Assembly (NCBI RefSeq): GCF_020535545.1
Contig: NZ_CP084752.1
Location: 1,099,501 to 1,163,500, forward strand
Direction of reading: 5' to 3'
DNA: 64,000 nt
Origin: Roseateles sp. XES5
GTDB taxonomy: Bacteria; Pseudomonadota; Alphaproteobacteria; Rhizobiales; Rhizobiaceae
Shown here: one piece after another, positions 10,624-20,584 of the stretch
Position numbering within the stretch: the stretch's first letter is position 1
Layout of the letters: every line of letters starts with the position of its first letter
Notes under the pieces: model-generated
What the model saw: only the letters and a program-made list of their open reading frames with translations
Databases searched by the model: none
What the model was told of the DNA's origin: nothing
Program-made: the position numbers and the translations under genes

Positions 10624-10673
10624 GAAAGCGCCCGTGGAACGCTTGCTGCACTGGCCACCTCGGACGAAGGCGG

Positions 10674-10696
10674 ATGGCCGGATCAAGCCCGGCCAT
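10674..10696. repeat. Palindromic element between convergent aglR and folD
   Basis: ATGGCCGG (10674-10681) and CCGGCCAT (10689-10696) form a perfect 8-bp stem with a 7-base loop. Short hairpins built on GGATGGCCGG are, as I recall, common in rhizobial intergenic regions. It may end both convergent transcripts, but no T-run follows. Confidence 0.5.
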
Positions 10697-10729
10697 GACA
10701 ATCGAGAGGGCGGCGAAGCGTTACCGCGC

Positions 10730-11620
10730 TCAGAACCTCGGCGGCGTGCGACCGGCCTTGCGGTAGGCGGCGATGACGGTGTTGGCCATCAGCATGGCGA
10801 TGGTCATCGGGCCGACACCGCCCGGAACCGGCGTGATGACGCCGGCGACCTTTGCGCATTCCTCGAAGGCGACGTCGCCGACGAGACGCGCCCTGCCCTC
10901 GGCGGTGGTGATGCGGTTGATGCCGACGTCGATAACGGTCGCGCCGGGCTTCACCCAATCGGCCTTCACCATTTCCGCGCGGCCGACGGCGGCAACGAGG
11001 ATATCGGCATTGCGGCAGACGCCCGCGAGATCCTTGGTGCGCGAATGGGCGGTCGTCACCGTCGCATTGGCGGCGAGCAGCAGGGCCGACATCGGCTTGC
11101 CGAAGAGGTTGGACCGGCCGATCACCACGGCATTGAGACCGGAAAGGTCGTTGCCATGGGTGCGGCGCACGAAGACCATGGCGCCCGCCGGCGTGCAGGA
11201 GACGAGGCCGCCATCGAGATCGCCCGTCGCGACCTTGCCGGCATTGACGACATGCAGGCCGTCGACGTCCTTCTCCGGTTTGATCGACTGGATGATCGGA
11301 TCGGAATCGAGGTGCTTGGGCAGCGGCAGCTGGACGAGGATGCCGTGGATGCTGTCATCGCCGTTCAGCGTCTCGACGAGGCGGGCCAGCTCTTCCTGCG
11401 TCGTCTCCTCGGGCAGCGTGTGCTGGATGGAGGTGAAGCCGCATTCCTTCGACATACGGCTCTTGGCGCCGACATAGGCGTGGCTCGCCGGATCATCGCC
11501 AACGATGACGACGGCAAGGCCGGGCTTGACGCCCGCGTCCTTTTCCAGGGCTGTCGTGGCCGACTTCACGGCCTCAATCACGGAAGCGGCAACCTGCTTC
11601 CCATCGATAACAGTGGTCAC
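10730..11620 (-). CDS. folD: Methylenetetrahydrofolate dehydrogenase / methenyl-THF cyclohydrolase
   Basis: 296 residues, normal for FolD. The cytosolic bifunctional enzyme interconverts 5,10-methylene-, methenyl- and 10-formyl-tetrahydrofolate with NADP. Seen: [15 protein letters not shown] near residue 40 with the catalytic-region Tyr and Lys, [13 protein letters not shown] in the middle, the Rossmann segment [17 protein letters not shown], and the C-terminal [15 protein letters not shown]. It stands alone between aglR and the WecG-like gene, a neighbourhood also found in related rhizobia. Confidence 0.95.
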   Translation of the reverse strand: MTTVIDGKQVAASVIEAVKSATTALEKDAGVKPGLAVVIVGDDPASHAYVGAKSRMSKECGFTSIQHTLPEETTQEELARLVETLNGDDSIHGILVQLPLPKHLDSDPIIQSIKPEKDVDGLHVVNAGKVATGDLDGGLVSCTPAGAMVFVRRTHGNDLSGLNAVVIGRSNLFGKPMSALLLAANATVTTAHSRTKDLAGVCRNADILVAAVGRAEMVKADWVKPGATVIDVGINRITTAEGRARLVGDVAFEECAKVAGVITPVPGGVGPMTIAMLMANTVIAAYRKAGRTPPRF

Positions 11621-11946
11621 ATTTCTCTCCCTGAATGCATGGCGTCACTCTAGCGGCCTGCCCGGACGGCGAATGGCCTTTTAACGCCCTATGCTGTCCA
11701 AAACACATAATTTCAAGCGCTGACGCCTGAAGCCTGCCTGCCCTCGCCGAAAGATCACGGATTTTTCAGGTCCGAACGAAGGGATGCCGCTGGAAATGCG
11801 CGAGAATACCGCGGTTTTCCAGCACCTTGAACCACATGGTTAGCGAAAGATGAAAATCGCGCCTCGGCTTTTCCGGAAATCCTTAAACGGCCTTTCAGCC
11901 GGACTTGCTAGAGAAAGACGAAGAAGTCGCAAAGGAAGGAATGCGC
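11621..11946. other. Divergent gap between folD and the WecG-like gene
   Basis: About 326 bp with the start regions of both divergent genes. I see no tRNA, no strong hairpin and no convincing small gene. The stretch is less GC-rich than its flanks, as expected for promoters, but no sigma-70 hexamers are clear enough to call. Confidence 0.5.
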
Positions 11947-12738
11947 ATGGCCTTCGTGTCAGGCAACATCATCGCCTCGCAACGGGATATTCTCGGCCTG
12001 CCGGTCTGCGACCTCGGCTGGGCCGATACTTTCGCCTTTGTCGAGGAGGTGGCGACGATGCCTTTCGGACAGAGCGTCATCGCCTTCCTGACCGCACAGA
12101 ACGGCAACCGGATGATGCGGGATGCGGACTATCGCGCCGTGCTGGAACGCCAGATCGTTCTGCCCGACGGCGACGGCGTCGACCTTGCCTCCCGGCTGTT
12201 CCATGGTCGGTCGTTTCCGGCAAATCTCAGCGGCACGGCCTTCGTGCCGGCGCTTCTGACCTATCTCACCCGCCCCATGCGCGTGGCGCTGATCGGCGGC
12301 GAAGAGTCGATGCTGATCGCGGCGGCCGAGGCGTTGCGCCGGCACGCGCCCTGGCACGAGATCGTGCCGATCGCCGATGGCGCCTTCGATCCCGCCCAAT
12401 CCGATTCAGTGATGGAGCGCGTGCGCGCGGCGAAGGTGGATATCCTCCTCGTCTCGATGGGCAGCCCCGCGCAGGAAAAGTGGATCGACCGCCATGTCGG
12501 CCCGGGTCATGCGCGGCTGGTGCTCAGCGTCGGCGGCCTCTTCGAGGCGCTGGCGGGCGAGACCTACCGTGTGCCGCTCGGCATGCGCACGCGCCGCTTC
12601 GACGGGCTTCGCCGGTTCCTGTTCAGCGAGCCTGGCCTGGCCAATGTACGCTTCCTCTATCATGTGCTGCGTCACAAGCTCTCCGGCCGGCGTCCCTTGC
12701 CCGTGCTCGCCGCAACGGCAAAGGCCGGCGCGCGCTAG
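11947..12738 (+). CDS. WecG/TagA/CpsF-family glycosyltransferase
   Basis: 263 residues from ATG 11947, which has AAGGAAGG 7 bases upstream; ATG 11941 is also possible. This GT26 family transfers an amino sugar (for example ManNAc or ManNAcA) to a lipid-linked intermediate at the inner face of the membrane. Signature parts: LTAQNGNRMMRDADY and VLPDGDGVDLASRL, then LIGGEESM and ILLVSMGSPAQEKWIDRH with the conserved Gly-Pro/Ala-Gln-Glu patch. It should act in surface polysaccharide synthesis. No partner polysaccharide genes are adjacent, so the product is unknown. Confidence 0.8.
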   Translation: MAFVSGNIIASQRDILGLPVCDLGWADTFAFVEEVATMPFGQSVIAFLTAQNGNRMMRDADYRAVLERQIVLPDGDGVDLASRLFHGRSFPANLSGTAFVPALLTYLTRPMRVALIGGEESMLIAAAEALRRHAPWHEIVPIADGAFDPAQSDSVMERVRAAKVDILLVSMGSPAQEKWIDRHVGPGHARLVLSVGGLFEALAGETYRVPLGMRTRRFDGLRRFLFSEPGLANVRFLYHVLRHKLSGRRPLPVLAATAKAGAR

Positions 12739-12799
12739 AGTTTGCCAGGGAAAAGTAGGAACCGGTTTTCCCGAAAAGACAAACGAAAACAAAAGAATT

Positions 12800-12838
12800 T
12801 AGAGCATGTCCGATTCAATCTGAACCTGACATGCTCTA
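12800..12838. repeat. Palindromic intergenic element / bidirectional hairpin
   Basis: TAGAGCATGTC (12800-12810) pairs perfectly with GACATGCTCTA (12828-12838) around a 17-base loop. It lies between the convergent WecG-like and 12879 genes and could stop both transcripts. Its arms resemble the arms of the element at 17955-18008 (AGAGCAT core), suggesting a dispersed rhizobial repeat family. Confidence 0.6.
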
Positions 12839-12878
12839 GCGGCCGGCCTCTCCAAAAATCCCTGTCGAGACGCGGGCC

Positions 12879-13412
12879 TCAGTGCCCGCCGCTCTTTTCC
12901 GCCGGCTGTTCGACGACCGGGACGTCGCCCTTCAGCAGCGTCACGCCCTTCTTCTGCGGCGGCTCCTCCACCGAAGCGGTGGTGAGATAGTCGATCTGCT
13001 CGACATAGACCTCGTCGATGACCTCCGCGCCGAAACGGCGGTTCAGCCCTTCCTTGATGATGCCGCGGAAGGCTTCCAGATCGAAGCTGCCGGCATTCGC
13101 CACGTCGATCATCTTCTTGCCGACCAGCAGCGTATAGAGTTCGTCGGTGATGACCTGCGGAACCGGCACGACCTGCTTGGCCGCCAGCTCCTTGTTCGCC
13201 TTGTAGGCGAGCTTGGTCAGGAGATAGCCGTTGACGCCGCCTTCCCCGATGACGGGAACGGTCGTCGTATAGCCGCTGACGAATTCCATGGCCGCCTCGC
13301 GCTCGGCGGCGGCGGTATCGACCTTCGGGGCCGAGGCCATCTTCAGCGAGAAATAGACCGAGGCGAGCGTGATCGCGAGGACCCAGACGCCGGTGCCGAT
13401 GAGCTTGATCAT
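12879..13412 (-). CDS. Unknown membrane-anchored protein, flagellar operon
   Basis: 177 residues. One N-terminal membrane helix (VWVLAITLASVYFSLKMA, residues 9-26) and then a soluble, probably periplasmic region of mixed helix and strand. I do not recognise a named family, though the layout (short tail, one helix, periplasmic domain) recalls FliL-like proteins; fliL proper is elsewhere. Its start overlaps the stop of the next upstream gene by 4 bp (ATGA), so translation is coupled. As the last gene of a long flagellar series it is probably a motility accessory protein. Confidence 0.75.
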   Translation of the reverse strand: MIKLIGTGVWVLAITLASVYFSLKMASAPKVDTAAAEREAAMEFVSGYTTTVPVIGEGGVNGYLLTKLAYKANKELAAKQVVPVPQVITDELYTLLVGKKMIDVANAGSFDLEAFRGIIKEGLNRRFGAEVIDEVYVEQIDYLTTASVEEPPQKKGVTLLKGDVPVVEQPAEKSGGH

Positions 13413-13777
13413 GTACCGTAACCCAGGCGGAACTGCTCCTGCGAATAGGTGCCGTCCGCTTCGAGATCCTGCACGGCATTCTTCAGGATGGTGACGACCT
13501 CGCGCACGGCCTCCAGATGGGCCGAGACGCGCTGCGCATTGGTGGCGAGCTTGTCACGCACGCGGCCGAGCTGCGAGGAGAACGTCGGCGGAACCTCTTC
13601 CGGCCGCACGTCACGGGTCAGCATCGCCAACTCATAGAGGCAGCGACTCTTGTGGGCATTCGAGGTCGGCAGGTCGAAATCCGGATCGCTGCCGATATTG
13701 TCGTTCTCGTTGTCGATGATCGTCTCGAGCCGGCCGAGGACGGTGCGGATCCGCAGTTCGTTGTTAGCCTGTTCCAT
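13409..13777 (-). CDS. Small helical flagellar protein, FlgN-like
   Basis: 122 residues, almost wholly helical by composition, with a long C-terminal amphipathic stretch (about 70-110). No signal peptide. Size and helix content fit a FlgN-type export chaperone for hook-filament junction proteins, but sequence identity to FlgN is not something I can see. Its placement beside a rod-binding protein gene, and FlgK/FlgL further upstream, would suit that role. Stop overlaps the downstream start by 4 bp. Confidence 0.65.
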   Translation of the reverse strand: MEQANNELRIRTVLGRLETIIDNENDNIGSDPDFDLPTSNAHKSRCLYELAMLTRDVRPEEVPPTFSSQLGRVRDKLATNAQRVSAHLEAVREVVTILKNAVQDLEADGTYSQEQFRLGYGT

Positions 13778-13792
13778 GTGTCGGGTCTCCGC

Positions 13793-14344
13793 TTATGCCT
13801 TGTTCTTGTCTTCTTTGATGCCGGGGGTGAGGTCCGCGAAGGCCTCACGCTGCAGCGACTGCACCATGCCGGCGGCGACCCGGTCGACATCCTTGTCCTT
13901 CGGATTGAGCGTCACGCCGCTCTTGGCCGCGAGGCTTTCGGCAATGCCGATGCCGCCGCCCTTGGCGAGCGCTTCGCCGAGCTGGTCGGCCATCATGCCG
14001 CGCCACATCTCGCCGGCGGTGCCCTTGCCGTAGATGTCCTCGTTCTCGGTGGGCATCATCGACTTCACGAAATTCTGCAGCACCATGGTCTCGAATTTGC
14101 GCAGGTGCTCCGGAATGGCCTTCGCGCCCACGGCCTTGACGCCGCTGTCGGCAGCGCCCGTGGTGGCCGTGTCACGGTTGAGAATGCTGACGGCGGCCTG
14201 GAAGCCGGCGCCCGCTTCGGCAAGGCTGTTGGCCTCGAAGGCAGCGCGGTTCGATTTCAGCTTGGCTTGCGCTTCCTGAACCTGGCTCGGGTCGGCGGCG
14301 CGCACGACATCGAGCACCAGATCGCTGGGGGGAGAAATTGCCAC
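13793..14344 (-). CDS. Flagellar rod-binding protein (FlgJ N-domain type, no muramidase domain)
   Basis: 183 residues. The rod-binding domain lies at about 75-145: FETMVLQNFVKSMMP, then MWRGMMADQLGEALA and GGIGIAESL, which match the N-domain of FlgJ that caps the growing rod in the periplasm. The C-terminal glucosaminidase domain of enteric FlgJ is absent. A separate lytic transglycosylase gene (24390-24968) in the same flagellar region probably supplies the cell-wall cutting. No signal peptide is seen, as expected for export through the flagellar apparatus. Confidence 0.8.
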   Translation of the reverse strand: MAISPPSDLVLDVVRAADPSQVQEAQAKLKSNRAAFEANSLAEAGAGFQAAVSILNRDTATTGAADSGVKAVGAKAIPEHLRKFETMVLQNFVKSMMPTENEDIYGKGTAGEMWRGMMADQLGEALAKGGGIGIAESLAAKSGVTLNPKDKDVDRVAAGMVQSLQREAFADLTPGIKEDKNKA

Positions 14345-14619
14345 GTCTCAGAGCCTTTCAGGTGATCCTCAACAGCCGGACCCGTCCTCATGGCGGTCGC
14401 CGGCCTCATGACCTTCCGGACACCCGGTCCGCCCGCGCCCATCAGGGCCGCATCGGCAAACCTCGTCATCGTCCTGAAGCGACTATCGCTGCTCAACCTT
14501 ACGGGAGGCTGGTGGCGGATGACGAAGCCGTGACGGCGGCGGCGGCGAAATCCATTTTGACGCAAGCTTGATTAGATCAGGGAAAATCGCTTTTTCTTCC
14601 AATACCTTGGTGAAAACGA

Positions 14620-15018
14620 TTATTCGCTGCGCGCCTTGTAGGCGATATGCTGGTCGATCAGGTCGTAGATCGAATCGTCCGCGGCCTCGCGTTCCTCGGC
14701 GCTGCGGGCTTCCTTCATGCGCTCTTCCATGCGGTCGCCCTTGGTGCGTTCACGCACCACGCGCATCTCGTGCATCTGCTGCACGTTGGCCAGCATCTGC
14801 TCCTGCTGCTGCAGGCGGCTGTACTGGCCGGAATAGTGGTGGGAGAAGCTGCGGTGCACGGGTTCGAGCGAATTGATCGCCTCGACGACGACCTCCATCG
14901 TCTCGTTCACTTCCTGCCGCTGGCGGGTGGTGTTGGCGAGATCGATCTCGGCCATCTTTTCCAGATGGCGCTGCACGGTGACGAGACGCTTCAGCTTGTC
15001 CGAGCGGTTCTGCGCCAT
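14620..15018 (-). CDS. fliJ: FliJ-like flagellar export protein
   Basis: 132 residues, almost entirely a charged coiled coil (for example KLKRLVTVQRHLEKMAEIDL, and RERTKGDRMEERMKEA). FliJ is a two-helix coiled coil that sits in the FliI ATPase ring and helps energise export. Length and coiled-coil pattern agree, and it starts one base after the fliR stop, within the export-gate genes. Sequence identity within FliJ is always low, so the name rests on shape and context. Confidence 0.6.
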   Translation of the reverse strand: MAQNRSDKLKRLVTVQRHLEKMAEIDLANTTRQRQEVNETMEVVVEAINSLEPVHRSFSHHYSGQYSRLQQQEQMLANVQQMHEMRVVRERTKGDRMEERMKEARSAEEREAADDSIYDLIDQHIAYKARSE

Positions 15019-15019
15019 G

Positions 15020-15772
15020 CTACTCTCCCCGGAAGACCGGCTGGAAGCCGGCGGCGAAGATTTCGAGCAGCGAGGAAATGCCGAAATAGAGCAGGATCAT
15101 GCCGCCCATGATGATGAAGGGCAGCGAGATGAAGTAGATCGGGATCTGCGGCGCGAGCTTGTTGATGAGACCGATGGTGACGTTGAACACCAGGCCGTAG
15201 AGAATGAAGGGGCTGGCGAGCCGCAGCATGATCATGAAGGTCTGGCTCAGCGTGTCCGTCAGCGTGATCAGCGCGCTCTGCGGATTGAAGCCCGCCCCCA
15301 GCGGCATGACATTATAGGATTCCACCAGCGCCCGCATGACGATGTGGTGGAAATCCAGCATGAACAGCACCATCAGCGCGGCGAAGGACAGCAGGTTCGT
15401 CAGCTGGTTTTCGGCCGTGTCTTCAAGCACGTCGGGCGTCGGCGGCGCATTGAAGCCCATCATCATCGTCAGCACCGTGCCGGCGAACTGCAGGCCGAGC
15501 ACGTAGTAGCGCGCGATGAGGCCGATGACCGCACCGGTCAGCGTCTCGAAGGTGATGAGCACGAGATAGTCGTCGAGCGCGCCGGTGGCGCGCGGATAGA
15601 TCGTGTCCCACATCAGCGGCAAGATCGCCATGGAGATCGCTACCGCCAGGAACAGGCGGATCTGCATGGAGAGGCGCGCGGATGAAAAGCCCGGCAGCAG
15701 CATGAAGCACCCGCCGACACGGCAGAAGGCGGCGAACAGCGCCAGCACCGTGCCCTGCGGGTCCGTGATCAT
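15020..15772 (-). CDS. fliR: Flagellar export gate protein FliR
   Basis: 250 residues, six or so membrane helices. FliR joins FliP and FliQ in the export gate inside the MS ring. Motifs seen: [16 protein letters not shown] at the N-terminus, [12 protein letters not shown] and [13 protein letters not shown], near the conserved FliR positions. ATG 15772 overlaps the flhA stop by 4 bp (ATGA). The same frame stays open far upstream, antisense-frame of flhA, but that extension is not a real fusion. Confidence 0.92.
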   Translation of the reverse strand: MITDPQGTVLALFAAFCRVGGCFMLLPGFSSARLSMQIRLFLAVAISMAILPLMWDTIYPRATGALDDYLVLITFETLTGAVIGLIARYYVLGLQFAGTVLTMMMGFNAPPTPDVLEDTAENQLTNLLSFAALMVLFMLDFHHIVMRALVESYNVMPLGAGFNPQSALITLTDTLSQTFMIMLRLASPFILYGLVFNVTIGLINKLAPQIPIYFISLPFIIMGGMILLYFGISSLLEIFAAGFQPVFRGE

Positions 15773-17856
15773 GAAATGGAGCCGAGAATCTTGATCTCGA
15801 TGCCCTTGGCAAGCTCGACATGCGAGAGAACCGGCAATGTGGCGAAGAGGCGCTCGATGATCATGCGCACATAAGAGCGCGATTCGGGCGAGGTGACCAA
15901 CACAAACGGCGTACCGCGGTCGAGAAACTCGCGGATAACGCGGGTCGCCTGTTCGGAAAACTCTTCGAGCTGGCGCGGATCGATGTCGAACTCGACGATT
16001 TCGCCCTTGGAGTCGCGCTTGAGGGCCTGGTGGAACACCATGTCCCACTTGTTGCCGAGACGCAGCACCGGCAGCACGCCGTTGTCCGTCAGGTCGCCGC
16101 AGATCTGCTGCGCCATGCGGATGCGCACGTGCTCGACGATCTGCTCGGTCTTGCGCACATGCGGCGCCAGTTCCGCGACCGCTTCGAGGATGAGGTGCAG
16201 GTTGCGGATGGAGACGCGCTCGGCCAGCAGCAGCTTGAGAACCGCCTGAAGGCCGGAATAGGACATGTGCGAGGAGCAGATCTCGTCCGCGAGCTTGCGG
16301 TATTCCGGATCGAGGCGCTCGATCAGCACCTTCACGTCCTTGTAGGACAGAAGCTGCGGCAGGTTGTTGCGGATGACTTCGGACAGATGCGTCAGAACCA
16401 CCGAGACGTTGTCGATCGGGTGGAAGCCCTCGCGCCGCAGGTCGTCGGCGAAGGTTTCGAGGATCGAGACGGCCGGCATGCCGAAGGCGGGTTCGCGGAT
16501 ATCGTCCCCCGGCACGCTCGGCTTGCGGCCGCCGCCGGTGACGACGAGCACTTCGCCGACACGCACGATGTTGGAGGCGATCGTCGTGCCGTGAATGCGG
16601 ATCTGGTAGGACTTGTCCGGAATGGTGATGTCGTCGGAAACCTTGATTTCCGGTACCACGAAACCGTACTGGCCAGCGAATTTCTTGCGCATCTTGCCGA
16701 CGCGGAAGGCCAGTTCCTGATGGGCGCCGAGAAGGCGCGTCGAGACCTGCTTGCCGAGCAGGAGCTCGATTTCGGCGGTCTTGAGCACGGACTTGACGGA
16801 GTCCTTTTCCTGCTCGCGCGAGGCCTGGACCTGCTGGGCTTCCTGTTCGCGCTTGACGCGGTTTTCCTCGGCGATGCGGCGCGGGATGATCCAGGCGCCG
16901 AAGGCCATGAGGCCGCCGAGCGTCATGAATGGGAGGAAGGGCAGGCCCGGCATGATCGCCAGCACCATCATCAGGCCGGCGGCGACGAAGAGCGCGCGCG
17001 GATAGCCGGAGAGCTGGTTGACGACGGCCTGGTCGGTGGAGCCTGCCGTGCCGCCGCGCGAGACGATGAGGCCGGCGGCGAGCGAGACGATGAGGGCCGG
17101 GATCTGCGAGACGAGACCGTCGCCGACCGAGAGCTTGACGAAGACGTCGGCCGCCTCGCCCAGCTCCATGCCGTGGCGGAAGTAGCCGATGATGATGCCG
17201 CCGAAGACGTTGATGGCGGTGATGATGAGGCCGGCGATGGCATCGCCGCGCACGAATTTCGACGCACCGTCCATCGAACCGAAGAAGGAGCTTTCCTCTT
17301 CCAGTTCGCGGCGGCGCAGCTGCGCCTGCTCCTGGTTGAGCAGGCCGGCGTTGAGGTCGGCGTCGATGGCCATCTGCTTGCCGGGCAGGGCGTCCAGGGT
17401 GAAGCGGGCCGAGACCTCGGAGATGCGCTCCGCGCCCTTGGTGACGACGATGAAGTTCACCACCATCAGGATCACGAAGACGATGATACCGATCACGAAG
17501 TCGCCGGACATGACCAGGCTGGCAAAGCCCGCGATCACCCCGCCGGCCGCATCGTGCCCCTCGTTGCCGTGCGAGAGGATGACGCGCGTCGTCGCGATGT
17601 TGAGCGCGAGGCGCACCATCGTCGCGATGAGGAGGACGGTCGGGAAGGACGAGAAATCGAGCGGGCGCTGGATCCACAGCGCGACCATCAGGATGAGGAC
17701 CGAGAAGGCGATCGAGAAGGCAAGTCCGATGTCGATCATGAAGGCCGGGATCGGCAGGAAAAGGATCGACAGGATCGTCAGGATGCCGACGGCGAACGCG
17801 ATATCGCGCCCGCTGGGGCTGACCTTCGGAAGGTTGATTGCCGGTACTTGCGCCAT
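15769..17856 (-). CDS. flhA: Flagellar export gate protein FlhA
   Basis: 695 residues, normal for FlhA. About eight N-terminal membrane helices (residues 20-330) and a large cytoplasmic domain (about 345-695) that docks chaperone-substrate complexes. The family signature is visible in [20 protein letters not shown] (about 145-170). The C-domain carries [14 protein letters not shown] and LARRVSIRNL-like segments typical of the nonamer ring. Overlaps fliR by 4 bp; the upstream gene fliQ is 148 bp away across a palindromic repeat. Confidence 0.96.
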   Translation of the reverse strand: MAQVPAINLPKVSPSGRDIAFAVGILTILSILFLPIPAFMIDIGLAFSIAFSVLILMVALWIQRPLDFSSFPTVLLIATMVRLALNIATTRVILSHGNEGHDAAGGVIAGFASLVMSGDFVIGIIVFVILMVVNFIVVTKGAERISEVSARFTLDALPGKQMAIDADLNAGLLNQEQAQLRRRELEEESSFFGSMDGASKFVRGDAIAGLIITAINVFGGIIIGYFRHGMELGEAADVFVKLSVGDGLVSQIPALIVSLAAGLIVSRGGTAGSTDQAVVNQLSGYPRALFVAAGLMMVLAIMPGLPFLPFMTLGGLMAFGAWIIPRRIAEENRVKREQEAQQVQASREQEKDSVKSVLKTAEIELLLGKQVSTRLLGAHQELAFRVGKMRKKFAGQYGFVVPEIKVSDDITIPDKSYQIRIHGTTIASNIVRVGEVLVVTGGGRKPSVPGDDIREPAFGMPAVSILETFADDLRREGFHPIDNVSVVLTHLSEVIRNNLPQLLSYKDVKVLIERLDPEYRKLADEICSSHMSYSGLQAVLKLLLAERVSIRNLHLILEAVAELAPHVRKTEQIVEHVRIRMAQQICGDLTDNGVLPVLRLGNKWDMVFHQALKRDSKGEIVEFDIDPRQLEEFSEQATRVIREFLDRGTPFVLVTSPESRSYVRMIIERLFATLPVLSHVELAKGIEIKILGSIS

Positions 17857-17954
17857 CTGAATGCGTCCCGTCTCGTCATGAGAGGCAGCGACGCGTCACA
17901 CGCATCGCCCATTTCACCTGTTGAGGTACAGAACGAAGCTTGCGCGAGGGTGAG

Positions 17955-18008
17955 CTAGCGCATTATCCAACGCTGAAGCGGATCCCACTTCGGCTGGAAA
18001 TGCTCTAG
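17955..18008. repeat. Imperfect palindromic element between fliQ and flhA
   Basis: CTAGCGCATTATCCA at the left is nearly the inverse complement of TGGAAATGCTCTAG at the right; an inner GAAG...CTTC pair surrounds GGATCC. The right end overlaps the fliQ stop codon. The AGAGCAT core recurs in the hairpin at 12800-12838, which suggests a dispersed rhizobial repeat. It could fold in the fliQ-flhA mRNA and change relative expression. Confidence 0.5.
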
Positions 18009-18271
18009 AAACCCGTCTCTATGCGGGAGAACACCAGATTGGTGAAGATCGAGATCTGGGCGCCGATGAAGGGGGCCGAGATGGCGATCGTGACGAAGAT
18101 CACGAGGATCTTGGGCACGAAGGTGAGGGTCATTTCCTGCACCTGGGTGAGGGCCTGCACGAAAGCGATGGCGACGCCCACGAGCATGGCGGCAAGAACG
18201 GCCGGGCCGGAGGCCACGACGACCGTCCAGATGGCTGCCTGCGCTATGTCGAGGGCGTCTGCCTCATTCAC
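18005..18271 (-). CDS. fliQ: Flagellar export gate protein FliQ
   Basis: 88 residues, two membrane helices (about 16-38 and 52-72), the fixed size of FliQ. Conserved parts: VVASGPAVLAAMLVGVAIAF with QALTQVQEMTLTFVPK in between. It lies 9 bp after flgD on the same strand. FliQ packs around FliP/FliR in the export gate. Confidence 0.93.
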   Translation of the reverse strand: MNEADALDIAQAAIWTVVVASGPAVLAAMLVGVAIAFVQALTQVQEMTLTFVPKILVIFVTIAISAPFIGAQISIFTNLVFSRIETGF

Positions 18272-18280
18272 GGAATAGGT

Positions 18281-18697
18281 TCACTTCACGGTTACGCCGG
18301 GACCGATGACGAGCTTCTTGCCCGAATCAAGCGTGGCGACGATACCGTCGTTATATAGCGTCACTTCCTTGACGATGCCAGAAACCTTGCCGTCGTCGCT
18401 GGTGACCGTGCGGCCGATGACGGAATTGGCTTCCTGCAGCGAGGTGCGCTGGAGCAGGCTTTCCAGGTTCTTGTTCGTCTTGATGGTCTGCTCGACCTGC
18501 GAGAAGGTCGCGAGCTGCGCCATCTGCTGGGTCGCGTCCATCGGTTCGGTCGGATCCTGGTTCTTCATCTGCGCCACGAGCAGCTTCAGGAAGCTCTCGT
18601 AGTTCAGCGTCGCGTTCTTGGTGTCCTTGGTCGAATCGGCGCCCGAAACGGAGGGCGTGTAACCGGAGGACGTCGCGGAGCCGACAGTGTCTACCAT
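18281..18697 (-). CDS. flgD: Hook-capping protein FlgD
   Basis: 138 residues, the short alphaproteobacterial form. FlgD caps the growing hook outside the cell and is exported by the flagellar apparatus. The N-terminal signature is clear: [20 protein letters not shown], then [10 protein letters not shown]. The C-terminal Ig/Tudor parts are reduced to one short beta domain with [15 protein letters not shown]. It overlaps the end of flbT by 7 bp. Confidence 0.93.
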   Translation of the reverse strand: MVDTVGSATSSGYTPSVSGADSTKDTKNATLNYESFLKLLVAQMKNQDPTEPMDATQQMAQLATFSQVEQTIKTNKNLESLLQRTSLQEANSVIGRTVTSDDGKVSGIVKEVTLYNDGIVATLDSGKKLVIGPGVTVK

Positions 18698-19137
18698 GGT
18701 GCAATCTCCCTGCGGATCTGTTCGATCGTGGCCGGCGCCAGTTCCTGGCTGTTGAGGATGCGATCCTCGATCGGATAGAGACCGCGGATGGCCTTCAGGG
18801 CCTCGAAGGCGCGGCCCTGCGTTACGAGCGCATCGACGCGCTTCAGCTCGGCCAGCACTTCCTCGTTCTTGAAGCAGGACAAGAGCATGATGACCGACTT
18901 GCGGAACATGGCGATCGACTGCTCGGCGCCTTCCGGGTTGATCAGCGACATCTGCGCGATGAAATAGAGCTGACGGAGCGGCGTGGTGGCCTGTTCCGGC
19001 TGCAGGACGTGGTTTTCCAGAAGGAAGGTCACGTCGTTGAGGAATTCGATCGCCACCTTGCGGTCGACCCGCAGGACTGCGCCGTTGACGAAAATGCGCT
19101 CACCGGACTTCAGCGATATACGCAGCGTACTTTTCAT
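18691..19137 (-). CDS. flbT: Flagellin translation regulator FlbT
   Basis: 148 residues, cytosolic. FlbT in Caulobacter binds the 5' leader of flagellin mRNA and lowers its stability; in other alphaproteobacteria it can act positively. Typical start [20 protein letters not shown] and the later [18 protein letters not shown] segment fit the family. It overlaps flaF by 4 bp and flgD by 7 bp. All three flagellin genes here share a leader block that is a reasonable candidate target. Confidence 0.93.
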   Translation of the reverse strand: MKSTLRISLKSGERIFVNGAVLRVDRKVAIEFLNDVTFLLENHVLQPEQATTPLRQLYFIAQMSLINPEGAEQSIAMFRKSVIMLLSCFKNEEVLAELKRVDALVTQGRAFEALKAIRGLYPIEDRILNSQELAPATIEQIRREIAPW

Positions 19138-19484
19138 TGGATGCCATCCTTGATGATGGTGGTGATGTCGATGATGCCCTGGAAATTCCGGGATTCGCGT
19201 TTGCGGATCTTTTCGATCTCCTTGAGAATCCAGATGGCGATCGAGATGAGATTGGCGCGCAGCTCCTCCTGGAGCTGGTTTTCCGGATTGCCGAGATCCT
19301 CGATGAAGCGGATCCAGACACGACGGGTGAAATAGACGGCTTCCACCGTCGCCTTGCCGTAGCCGTCCTCGCTGGTCATCGCCGCTTTCAGGAGCGCGAT
19401 CGACCGCTCGAGGACCTGCCGTTCCCGATCCTTCGAGACGGCAACGCCCTCCTCCATGATCTCGGCATATGAAAACTGGTACAT
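19134..19484 (-). CDS. flaF: Flagellin biosynthesis regulator FlaF
   Basis: 116 residues, helical and cytosolic. FlaF works with FlbT in controlling flagellin synthesis and secretion in alphaproteobacteria. Family parts: [12 protein letters not shown] at the start and a C-terminal [17 protein letters not shown]. It lies about 40 bp after flgL and overlaps flbT by 4 bp, the usual pair. Confidence 0.92.
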   Translation of the reverse strand: MYQFSYAEIMEEGVAVSKDRERQVLERSIALLKAAMTSEDGYGKATVEAVYFTRRVWIRFIEDLGNPENQLQEELRANLISIAIWILKEIEKIRKRESRNFQGIIDITTIIKDGIQ

Positions 19485-19522
19485 TCAGACATCCTTCATG
19501 TGTGTCCGTACCCTCTGGTTCA

Positions 19523-20581
19523 TCAGAGGTAATTCAGCAGACTGAGATTCTGGATCCTCGAAGTCAGCGTATAGGCGAGCGAGAGTTGCGATTCGAGCGT
19601 GGTCACCCGCGTGGCCGCCTCGTAGGTATCGATCCCCTCCATATCCTTGATGCTGTTGCTCAGGATGGTGATCTGGGCGTTGAGCGAAGTGTTGGCCTGG
19701 GTCACGCGCGACTCGGAGATGCCGAGCTTGGAACGTTCGCCGTCGACGCCGGAAATCGCCTGGCCCATATAGTTGATCGCCGCGTCGCTGACCGTCTTGC
19801 GCGTCTGGTCGGTCAGACCGAGCGCGAGCAGTTCCTGGCCGAGCACGAGGCCGAGCGCCATGTGGCGCATGCCCCTGGCATTGGTGTTCGTCGAGCTCTG
19901 GACGGTTTCCGCCGCGCTGATGCGGCTCTGCATGTTCTCGTCCGAGGCATTCGACCAGTTCGCCTGCCAGTAGGTGTCGTCCATGAAGCTCGTTTCGAGA
20001 CCGTCGATGAACGACTGCATGTCGGCGGAGGTGATGCCGGACACGGCCGGATCGGTCTGCGTGAAGCCGAAATGCCCCAGGAAGGCGGCATCGAACGCCA
20101 GCTTCGCGTCAGACGGCGGCGTCTCCTGGAAATAATCCTTGAACGGCGTCACGTCGGAATTGATGCCGGCGAAGAGATATTCGCCGCTGAAAGAGGTGTT
20201 GGCCGCGGCCGTGAAGGTCGAAAGCGCGTTGCCGAGATTTTTCTGCGCCAGGCTCAGCTGGTCGGCGGAGGTGATACCGGACAGCGCGACCAGCACGCCG
20301 AGCGCGTTGTTGCCCGCCTCGGACATCTGGCCGAGGGCCTCCTGCGAGGCGGAAAGCCGCTGCGTCGTCAGAGCATTGGTGCTCTTCAGCGATTCCATGC
20401 GCTGCAGGTCGCGGTGAAGGTCGAGCGTGCGCGCCGTCTTGGCGCCGAGCGTCGCGCCGACATCCGCGTGGCGGCCGGTGACCGTCTCCTCCTGGAGCTG
20501 TGTCATCTCCTTCTGCGCCTTCGACACGGTCAGCCGCATGGCGTTTTGAAGAGACATGTTGGAAACGAAAGAAGCCTTCAT
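19523..20581 (-). CDS. flgL: Hook-filament junction protein FlgL
   Basis: 352 residues. FlgL (HAP3) connects the FlgK ring to the filament and is exported by the flagellar system. The N-terminal helix region ([18 protein letters not shown]) and C-terminal helix ([19 protein letters not shown]) pair in the flagellin-like D0/D1 core; the centre is variable. It follows flgK by 3 bp on the same strand. Confidence 0.9.
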   Translation of the reverse strand: MKASFVSNMSLQNAMRLTVSKAQKEMTQLQEETVTGRHADVGATLGAKTARTLDLHRDLQRMESLKSTNALTTQRLSASQEALGQMSEAGNNALGVLVALSGITSADQLSLAQKNLGNALSTFTAAANTSFSGEYLFAGINSDVTPFKDYFQETPPSDAKLAFDAAFLGHFGFTQTDPAVSGITSADMQSFIDGLETSFMDDTYWQANWSNASDENMQSRISAAETVQSSTNTNARGMRHMALGLVLGQELLALGLTDQTRKTVSDAAINYMGQAISGVDGERSKLGISESRVTQANTSLNAQITILSNSIKDMEGIDTYEAATRVTTLESQLSLAYTLTSRIQNLSLLNYL

Positions 20582-20584
20582 GAC

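Noticed and set aside
15020..17677. 885-codon frame that would fuse a long N-terminus to FliR
   Set aside because: The first 635 codons are the wrong frame of flhA. FliR proper begins at ATG 15772 with an ATGA overlap.
15820..17958. 712-codon plus-strand frame opposite flhA
   Set aside because: Antisense shadow; Asp/Glu/His/Arg-rich with no domain.
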